Below are positions 58,547 through 64,000 of a stretch of 64,000 nt of DNA, in pieces. Source of the stretch: Streptomyces sp. CNQ-509 (GTDB taxonomy: Bacteria > Actinomycetota > Actinomycetes > Streptomycetales > Streptomycetaceae). The stretch spans positions 2,487,501-2,551,500 of the forward strand of contig NZ_CP011492.1 of assembly GCF_001011035.1 (NCBI RefSeq), read 5' to 3'. The stretch's first letter is position 1. Each line of letters opens with the position of its first letter. Made by a program: the position numbers and the translations under genes. The notes under the pieces were generated by a model. It searched no databases, was not told the origin of the DNA, and was given only the letters and a program-made list of their open reading frames with translations.

Positions 58547-60403
58547 GTGAGCGTATCTCTCGAAGGGCCGGGCTGCGGGCCCGGGACCTCACTCCAGGCG
58601 GTCACGGAACGTCACCTTCCCGCGGGCGCGTCCGTGGACGACTTCCGCGCCGCCTTCGACGGGGCACAGCTCGCGATGGCCGTCGTGGGCGGCGACGGCC
58701 TCGTACGGGCCGCGAACAGCCGGATGCAGGAGCTGGTCGGCGCCGGCGAGAGCGGTCTCGCCGGCGCCTCGGCGGCGGAGCTGACCGGGCTGCGCGACGA
58801 GCCGTGGAGCTGGGCCGGCTTCGTGGACGTCCTCCAGGGCAGGCGCGCCTCCCTGCGCTGTACGCGGCGGATGAAGGACGCGGGCGGCCGGTCGCTGTCG
58901 GTCGAGATGACCCTCACCCCGCTGTCCGGCGGGCGGGCGCTGCTGTCGCTCTCGGACGTCACCGAGCAGCGCGAGCTGCGCGCGAAGCTGCGCCATCTGA
59001 AGATGCACGACCCGGTGACCCGGCTGCCGAACCGGGAGCTGTTCTTCGAGCGGCTCACCGGCGCGCTCCAGGAGGCCAGGCAGGAGGAGGAGCCCGCGGC
59101 CGAGCACGGCGGCGCCGGCCGGGGCCGCGGGCAGGGCGGATCCCGTACGCGCACGAGGGCGGCGGCGCCGGCGCCGGGGGCGGCGGGGCGCGTCGGTCTC
59201 GCCTACCTCGACCTCGACGGCTTCAAGGCCGTCAACGACACCCTCGGGCACCGCGTGGGCGACCGGCTGCTCGCCGCCGTCGCGCGCCGGCTGGTGGCCT
59301 GCACCGCGGAGGCGGGCAAGGCCGAGAAGCACGGCATCACGGTCGCCCGGCTCGGCGGTGACGAGTTCGCGGTGCTGGTGGCCCGCTCCGCCGGTACGGA
59401 ACAGCTCGGCGAGCTGGCGCAGCGGCTGCTCGACGCGCTCCAGGAGCCGTTCGACCTCGCCGGGCAGCGGCTCGCGGTCTCGGCGAGCATCGGCGTCGTC
59501 GAGCGCGCGGCCAGCGGGCAGACGGCCACGGCGCTGATGCAGGCCGCCGACACCACGCTGTACTGGGCGAAGGCCGACGGCAAGGCCCGCTGGACCCTCT
59601 TCGACCCCGAGCGCAACGCCCACCGGATGACCCGGCAGGCGCTCTCCTCCACGCTGCGCCCGGCCATCGAGCGCGACGAGTTCACGCTGGACTACCAGCC
59701 GCTCATCGACCTCGGCGACGGCAGCGTGCGCGGCGTGGAGGCGCTGGTGCGCTGGCAGCACCCGAAGCTCGGCACCCTGACGCCGAATCGGTTCATCGGA
59801 CTGGCCGAGGAGAACGGCGCGATCGTGCCGCTCGGCCGCTGGGTGCTGGCCACCGCGTGCCGCCGCGCGGCCGGCTGGCGCCGGCTGCGCCCCGCCGACC
59901 CGGTGTTCGTCAGCGTCAACGTCGCCGTGCGGCAGGTGTGGGACTCCGACCTGGTCGCCGACGTGGCGCAGATCCTGGAGGAGACGGGCCTGCCGCCGCG
60001 GCTGCTGCAGCTGGAGCTGACCGAGTCGGCGGTCATGGGCTCGGCCGGCCGGCCGCTCCAGGCGCTCCAGGAGCTGAGCGAGATGGGCGTCGGCATCGCC
60101 ATCGACGACTTCGGTACGGGCTACTCCAACCTCGCGTACCTCAGCAGGCTGCCGGTCTCCGCGCTGAAGCTCGACGGATCGTTCGTCCGCGGCTTCAGCT
60201 CCGCGGAGCACCCGAGCCCGGCGGACGAGACGATCGTCGAGGCCCTGGTCGACCTCGCGCACCGGCTGGGCATCAGCGTCACCGCGGAGTGCGTGGAGAG
60301 CGGCGAGCAGGCCGAGCGGCTGCGCCGGATCGGGTGCGACACGGCGCAGGGCTGGTTCTACTCCCGGGCCGTGCCGGCCGAACGGGTGGAGCGGCTGCTG
60401 TAG
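58547..60403 (+). CDS. cdgA: PAS-GGDEF-EAL c-di-GMP protein, CdgA-like
   Basis: 618 residues, cytoplasmic. Order: PAS-like domain (FDGAQLAMAVVGGDGLVRAAN, about 30-150), GGDEF domain (about 160-360) with intact VARLGGDEFAVL, and EAL domain (about 370-618) with GVEALVRWQHP, LELTESAVM, IAIDDFGTGYSNLAYL and SVTAECVESGEQ. Both catalytic motifs look intact, so synthesis and hydrolysis are possible. A low-complexity insert of about 35 residues (EEEPAAEHGGAGRGRG and more) splits the start of the GGDEF domain. The inhibitory RxxD site before GGDEF is absent. Position and architecture match S. coelicolor CdgA (SCO2817, from memory). GTG 58547 start. Confidence 0.92.
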   Translation: MSVSLEGPGCGPGTSLQAVTERHLPAGASVDDFRAAFDGAQLAMAVVGGDGLVRAANSRMQELVGAGESGLAGASAAELTGLRDEPWSWAGFVDVLQGRRASLRCTRRMKDAGGRSLSVEMTLTPLSGGRALLSLSDVTEQRELRAKLRHLKMHDPVTRLPNRELFFERLTGALQEARQEEEPAAEHGGAGRGRGQGGSRTRTRAAAPAPGAAGRVGLAYLDLDGFKAVNDTLGHRVGDRLLAAVARRLVACTAEAGKAEKHGITVARLGGDEFAVLVARSAGTEQLGELAQRLLDALQEPFDLAGQRLAVSASIGVVERAASGQTATALMQAADTTLYWAKADGKARWTLFDPERNAHRMTRQALSSTLRPAIERDEFTLDYQPLIDLGDGSVRGVEALVRWQHPKLGTLTPNRFIGLAEENGAIVPLGRWVLATACRRAAGWRRLRPADPVFVSVNVAVRQVWDSDLVADVAQILEETGLPPRLLQLELTESAVMGSAGRPLQALQELSEMGVGIAIDDFGTGYSNLAYLSRLPVSALKLDGSFVRGFSSAEHPSPADETIVEALVDLAHRLGISVTAECVESGEQAERLRRIGCDTAQGWFYSRAVPAERVERLL

Positions 60404-60434
60404 GACGGCCGGAGGGCGTCGCCTTCCGGCCGTC
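60404..60434. terminator. Terminator hairpin after cdgA-like gene
   Basis: GACGGCCGGA (60404-60413) and TCCGGCCGTC (60425-60434), a perfect 10-bp stem with an 11-nt loop directly after the stop. Confidence 0.75.
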
Positions 60435-60499
60435 GCGTACGTCCCGCGCCCGGCTCGTGCGCCCGTCGTACCGGCGCGTACGCCCCCGGGCGCGCGCCG

Positions 60500-61240
60500 T
60501 CAGTCCCGGGCGCTGAAGAGCCGCCCCAGCGCCGGCTCCGTCGCCCGGCGGCCCAGGAGGCGCAGGCCCTCCCAGACCGTGACCTGGTTCGCCGTGAGCA
60601 CCGGCTTGCCGAGCGCCGCCTCCACCTCGGCGACGTACGCCGCCGTGTGCAGCGCCGTGTCCGGCAGCAGCACCGCCTGCGCGTCCGGGTGGTCGCCCGC
60701 GCGGGCCAGCTCCAGCACCTCGTCCCTGGCCCAGGTGCCCACCTCGGCGGCGGTGATGATCCCGCTGCCCCGCGTCGACGTGACCTCGGCGTTCGCCGCC
60801 TTCAGGAAGACGGCGAACAGCTCCGCCACGTCCTCCGGGTACGTCGCCGCCACCGCCACCCGGCGCACGCCCAGCTCCGCCACCGCGCGCGCGAAGGCGA
60901 AGGACGTGCTGGAGGCCGGCAGCCCCGCGGTCTCGGACAGCTCGGCCACCTGCCGCGCCGCACCCTCGGGACCGTAGACGAAGCTGGCGCTGGTGCACGC
61001 CCAGACGACCGCCTGCGCTCCCCGGGCCTTGAGCTGGTCCACGCCCGCGGCCAGCCGGGCGGCGGAGCCCATCTCCAGCAGGGCGTCGACGCGGTGGGCG
61101 TCCTCGCCGATGTCGGTGTGGACGAGCGGCAGCGCCGTCTCGCCGCCGAGCATGTCCTGGATGCGGGGATAGTCGTCCTCGGCCGAGTACCCGGGGTAGA
61201 GGAAACCGACGGTCGCGGTCGCCCTGGCGGTCTGCTGCAC
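60500..61240 (-). CDS. Maleate isomerase / Asp-Glu racemase-like protein lacking one catalytic Cys
   Basis: 246 residues of the maleate cis-trans isomerase, arylmalonate decarboxylase and Asp/Glu racemase group. The first catalytic cysteine is present (C82 in WACTSASF). At the second position the sequence is LLPDTALHT, with D194 where the neighbour has Cys (FISCTNLPT). A one-cysteine enzyme cannot use the two-base racemase or normal maleate-isomerase mechanism and may instead be a decarboxylase-like or new activity. The C-terminal ANQVTVWEGLRLLG matches the paralogue. It lies 79 bp downstream of the paralogue, with a hairpin between. Confidence 0.83.
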   Translation of the reverse strand: MQQTARATATVGFLYPGYSAEDDYPRIQDMLGGETALPLVHTDIGEDAHRVDALLEMGSAARLAAGVDQLKARGAQAVVWACTSASFVYGPEGAARQVAELSETAGLPASSTSFAFARAVAELGVRRVAVAATYPEDVAELFAVFLKAANAEVTSTRGSGIITAAEVGTWARDEVLELARAGDHPDAQAVLLPDTALHTAAYVAEVEAALGKPVLTANQVTVWEGLRLLGRRATEPALGRLFSARD

Positions 61241-61268
61241 ACTGCCTCCCTACGTGAACGTGCGTATG

Positions 61269-61294
61269 CCGGCGTGGGCGCTCCCCCACGCCGG
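61269..61294. terminator. Intercistronic hairpin
   Basis: CCGGCGTGGG and CCCACGCCGG, perfect 10-bp stem with six bases between, in the gap between the two isomerase-like genes. It may attenuate expression of the second gene. Confidence 0.55.
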
Positions 61295-61319
61295 GTCTCG
61301 GTGTGTTTCCTGCGCCGGC

Positions 61320-62300
61320 CTACGCCGGCCACTGCCCGGGATCGTCCGGCCAGAGCGGCTCCGCCGCGTCCACCGCGTCGGCGTCCTGTGCCTGCGCCTG
61401 CGCGGAGCCCGCCAGCGCCGCCTCCGGCGGGGGCGGCGGGGCGGCGATCTCCGCGGGCGGCGCGGGGACCTCGGGCGGCCCTCCCGCCGGCTCCGCCGAC
61501 AGCACCGTCACGTCCGGGAGTACCGTGGCGTCCGGCGGCGGCATGGACGCCCAGCCGAGCCGTGCCGCCGGGTCCAGCAGCGCCTGGTAGGGACCCACGG
61601 CATCCTTGCCGATGCGCTGGAGGGCTTCCCAGACGGTGACCTGGTTCGCGGAGAGCACCGGCATCCGCAGCTCCGCTTCGAGCTGGGGGATGACGTCGTA
61701 CGTCGGCAGGTTGGTGCAACTGATGAACAGCGCGTCCGGCGAGCCCTGCGCGACCGCGAGCCGCGCCATCTCGACGACCTCCCGGTACGGCACCCGCCAG
61801 ATGTGCCGGGTCAGGCCGAGGCTGGCCCGCCCGGTGACCTCGATGCCGCCTTCCTCGAGGAAGTCCTCCAGGGCTCCGGTGACGGACGGTGTATACGGCG
61901 TGACGATGGCGGTGCGACGGGCACCGATCTCGTTCAGCGCCGCGAGCATGGCCCCGGATGTCGTCAGCGCCGGCACCGCGGCGGCGGACGACATGGCGGC
62001 GGTCATGGCACGCTCGCCCATGCGGCCGTCGGCGAAGCTGCCGGACGCACACGCGTAGGCGATGACCTCGGGGGAGACGGCGGTCAGGGCCCTGACCGCC
62101 TCGCGCAGGGTCTGGTGCTCACTCACGAGTCTGGCCAGGTCGAGGCTGACCTCGACGGGGACGTAGGGGGTGCGCGTCAGATGCAGGGACACATCGTCCG
62201 GCACCCATCGCCAGAGTTCGCGGTCGAGCGCGAAGTCAAAAGGGGCTACGACACCCACACCACGCTGTGGCTGTGGTCCGCCCAGAAAAGAGACGTCCAT
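61320..62300 (-). CDS. Maleate cis-trans isomerase-like protein with C-terminal tail
   Basis: 326 residues. Both catalytic cysteines are present: C84 in YACASGSFADG and C195 in FISCTNLPTYDV, the maleate isomerase arrangement. ANQVTVWEALQRIGK closes the fold at about 255. A 70-residue Ala/Pro/Glu tail follows, unlike the usual 250-residue enzymes. The likely reaction is maleate to fumarate or a related dicarboxylate. Divergent from it are a D-2-hydroxyacid dehydrogenase and an amidase gene, so the region may serve breakdown of a dicarboxylic amide or similar. This is inference; no pathway is fixed. Confidence 0.87.
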   Translation of the reverse strand: MDVSFLGGPQPQRGVGVVAPFDFALDRELWRWVPDDVSLHLTRTPYVPVEVSLDLARLVSEHQTLREAVRALTAVSPEVIAYACASGSFADGRMGERAMTAAMSSAAAVPALTTSGAMLAALNEIGARRTAIVTPYTPSVTGALEDFLEEGGIEVTGRASLGLTRHIWRVPYREVVEMARLAVAQGSPDALFISCTNLPTYDVIPQLEAELRMPVLSANQVTVWEALQRIGKDAVGPYQALLDPAARLGWASMPPPDATVLPDVTVLSAEPAGGPPEVPAPPAEIAAPPPPPEAALAGSAQAQAQDADAVDAAEPLWPDDPGQWPA

Positions 62301-62390
62301 GAGGATGCCCCGTTCGTACGGAGGGCTGGGGGAAGGTAAAACAACTGGAGCAGCCGGTGAGCGACCGGGACGCAGTGACAGATGCGGTTA

Positions 62391-62420
62391 TTGACGAAGG
62401 TAGAGGCACACCCCTAGCGT
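62391..62420 (+). promoter_or_regulatory. Probable promoter of the dehydrogenase-amidase operon
   Basis: TTGACG (62391-62396) and TAGCGT (62415-62420) are 18 bp apart, a good vegetative promoter. It overlaps the GTG at 62419, which argues for the later ATG 62548 as the gene start. Confidence 0.6.
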
Positions 62421-62547
62421 GGTCAATCCTCGCATCTCCGACGTTTTTCCGCTTCTCTTTCAGGCTACATCCGGTGACGGAATGAGTACGGGACCCATCA
62501 CCGGACCCCATTGCAGCAGTGCCACATTGCGGGACGGTTTCCTTCCT

Positions 62548-63489
62548 ATGTCCGAAATCCGCGTGCTCGTCCTCGACGACGACCCGCCGCCCGACCTGGA
62601 CCGGCTCCGCGGCCGGGCCCACGTGATCAGCACGGACGAGGACGGGCTCGCCGAGCTGCTGCCCTCCGCCGACGTGGTGCTGGTGTGGGACTTCACCTCG
62701 CCCGCGGTGCGCAGGGCCTGGCCGGGACCGGGCCCGCGGCCCGGATGGGTGCACACCCCGAGCGCCGGGGTCGACCATGTGCTCTCCGCCGAGTTCGCCG
62801 CCTCGGACACGGTACTGACCAACGCCCGCGGGGTCTTCGACCGGCCCATCGCGGAGTACGTGGCCGGTCTGGTGCTGGCGATGGCCAAGGACCTGCCGGG
62901 CACCTGGGAGCGGCAGCGGCAGCGCCGCTGGCAGCACCGCGAGACGCTGCGGCTCGCGGGGACCCGGGCGGTGGTGGTGGGCGCCGGGCCGATCGGGCGG
63001 GCCATCGCGGAGACGCTGGGTTGCCTGGACGTGCGTACGGAGCTGGTGGGCAGGACCGCGCGCGAGGGCGTACGCGGCCAGGCAGAGCTGCCGGCGCTGC
63101 TGGTGGAGGCCGACTGGGTGGTCTGCGCGGCGCCGCTGACGGAGGAGACCCGCGGGATGTTCGGCAGCGACGCGTTCGCGGCGATGCCGGACCGGGCCCG
63201 GTTCATCAACGTCGGCCGCGGCCCGCTGGTCGACACCACGGCGCTGGTCGCGGCGCTGGAGCAGCAGGAGATCGCGGCGGCCGCCCTGGACGTCTTCGAG
63301 AACGAGCCGCTGACGCCCGAGGACCCGCTGTGGGAGGTCCCGGGACTGTTCGTCTCGCCGCACATGAGCGGCGACATCGTGGGGTGGCGCGGGGCGCTCT
63401 CCGAGCAGTTCCTGGAGTTGTTCGACCTGTGGGAGGCGGGCCGGCCGCTCTTCAACGTCGTGGACAAGCAGCTCGGGTACGTACGGTGA
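62548..63489 (+). CDS. D-isomer-specific 2-hydroxyacid dehydrogenase
   Basis: NAD(P)-dependent oxidoreductase of 313 residues, from ATG 62548. Nucleotide motif VVVGAGPIGRAIAETLG, then catalytic Arg in NVGRGPLVDTTAL, Glu in DVFENEPLTPEDPLW and His in VSPHMSGDIVGW. The N-terminal substrate domain (VLVLDDDPPPDLDRLRG, TPSAGVDHV) is shortened, as in the glyoxylate/hydroxypyruvate reductase-like subgroup. An amidase gene follows, either by GTG overlapping the stop or ATG 63534. Substrate unknown. Confidence 0.9.
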   Translation: MSEIRVLVLDDDPPPDLDRLRGRAHVISTDEDGLAELLPSADVVLVWDFTSPAVRRAWPGPGPRPGWVHTPSAGVDHVLSAEFAASDTVLTNARGVFDRPIAEYVAGLVLAMAKDLPGTWERQRQRRWQHRETLRLAGTRAVVVGAGPIGRAIAETLGCLDVRTELVGRTAREGVRGQAELPALLVEADWVVCAAPLTEETRGMFGSDAFAAMPDRARFINVGRGPLVDTTALVAALEQQEIAAAALDVFENEPLTPEDPLWEVPGLFVSPHMSGDIVGWRGALSEQFLELFDLWEAGRPLFNVVDKQLGYVR

Positions 63490-63533
63490 CGCAGAATGCG
63501 GAGAAGGTGACGGAGACCTCAGGAGGCGGCGGG

Positions 63534-64000
63534 ATGACGGGGAGTACGGATCCGGCGGATCTCACGGCGGTGGAGCTGCTGCGCCGCTACCGTTCGGGCG
63601 AGCTGTCGCCCGTCGAGGCCACCCGTGCGGCCCTCGCACGCGCGGCCCGGGCGCAGGAGCTGACCAACGCCTTCGTCACCCTCGACGACGCGGTACGGGA
63701 CGCGGCGCTCGCCCGCGCCGAGGCGTCCGCGCGCCGCTGGCAGCGCGGCGAGCCGGCCGGGCTGCTCGACGGCGTGCCGGTGACCGTCAAGGACATGATC
63801 CTGGAGCGCGGCGCCCCCACGCTGCGCGGCTCCAGGCTGGTCGACCCGGACCGGGAGTGGAACGAGGACGGCCCCTCGGTGGCGCGGCTGCGGGAGCACG
63901 GGGCGGTGTTCCTGGGCAAGACCACGACGCCGGAGTTCGGCTGGAAGGGCACCACGGACAGCCCGCTGAACGGGGTCACCGTCAACCCGTACGACGCGGG
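63534..64000 (+). CDS. Amidase (amidase-signature family), 5' part
   Basis: The first 155 residues of an amidase, cut off by the window end. Visible: LTAVELLRRYRSGELSPVEATRAAL, TNAFVTLDDAVRDAAL, and the catalytic Lys region LLDGVPVTVKDMILERG, then FLGKTTTPEFGWKGTTDSP. The Ser-Ser pair of the signature lies beyond the window. ATG 63534 has AGGAGG at seven bases; GTG 63486, overlapping the dehydrogenase stop, is an alternative in frame. Probably coexpressed with the hydroxyacid dehydrogenase. Confidence 0.9.
   Translation, partial: MTGSTDPADLTAVELLRRYRSGELSPVEATRAALARAARAQELTNAFVTLDDAVRDAALARAEASARRWQRGEPAGLLDGVPVTVKDMILERGAPTLRGSRLVDPDREWNEDGPSVARLREHGAVFLGKTTTPEFGWKGTTDSPLNGVTVNPYDA

Overview
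The window is a very GC-rich, densely coded stretch of an actinomycete chromosome, almost certainly Streptomyces. The signs are third-position G/C bias, many GTG starts and start/stop overlaps, an AdpA homologue with a TTA codon, CebR and DasR type operators, DmdR/IdeR-type iron boxes, and an ECF42-type sigma gene paired with a DGPF gene. From memory (no search was run) the gene order follows the S. coelicolor SCO2772-SCO2820 region. I see no IS element, integrase, prophage or CRISPR array, so this looks like core chromosome with local oddities.

Layout. 0-9.5 kb: acyl-CoA and branched-chain catabolism (TesB thioesterase, two acyl-CoA dehydrogenases, a TetR regulator with paired operators, a biotin-dependent acyl-CoA carboxylase and HMG-CoA lyase, probably leucine/isovalerate breakdown). 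9.5-16.7 kb: a P-loop/ligand-binding gene that looks internally deleted, then the iron-regulated desferrioxamine-type siderophore genes (desF, desA, desB and a fused desC-desD) behind two iron boxes. 16.8-20.6 kb: ECF sigma factor with DGPF protein, MFS exporter divergent from a CGNR regulator, tRNA-His. 20.7-24.3 kb: orn and adpA, a long adpA upstream region, a universal stress protein, and a strongly structured intergenic segment that may be a small RNA.

24.5-27.2 kb: a compact locus with a 23-residue peptide gene overlapping an M14 zinc carboxypeptidase gene, divergent from a ThiF/E1-like adenylating enzyme with an N-terminal peptide-clamp-like domain. It looks like a minimal peptide-modification (RiPP-like) system and is one of the two best candidates for something undescribed. 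27.2-31.2 kb: amino-sugar metabolism (GlmS, a GH20 hexosaminidase with a DasR-like site). 31.5-43.6 kb: cellulose and cello-oligosaccharide use (GH9 and GH48 cellulases, CebR, the CebEFG transporter, a GH1 beta-glucosidase) with three identical CebR boxes.

43.8-51 kb: a two-component system, a membrane-anchored protein, a spermidine-synthase-like protein, a small primase-polymerase-like protein, an HTH/TPR regulator and a PAP2 membrane protein. 51-56 kb: a translationally coupled operon of a Cas4/AddB-like PD-(D/E)XK nuclease with four candidate Fe-S cysteines, an unknown 521-residue protein, an SF1 helicase and probably a small fourth protein. This is the second leading candidate for an uncharacterised system. 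56-64 kb: a second primase-polymerase-like gene running into tRNA-Lys, a secreted M6-type metalloprotease, a PAS-GGDEF-EAL protein resembling CdgA, two maleate-isomerase/Asp-Glu-racemase-like paralogues, a D-2-hydroxyacid dehydrogenase and the start of an amidase gene.
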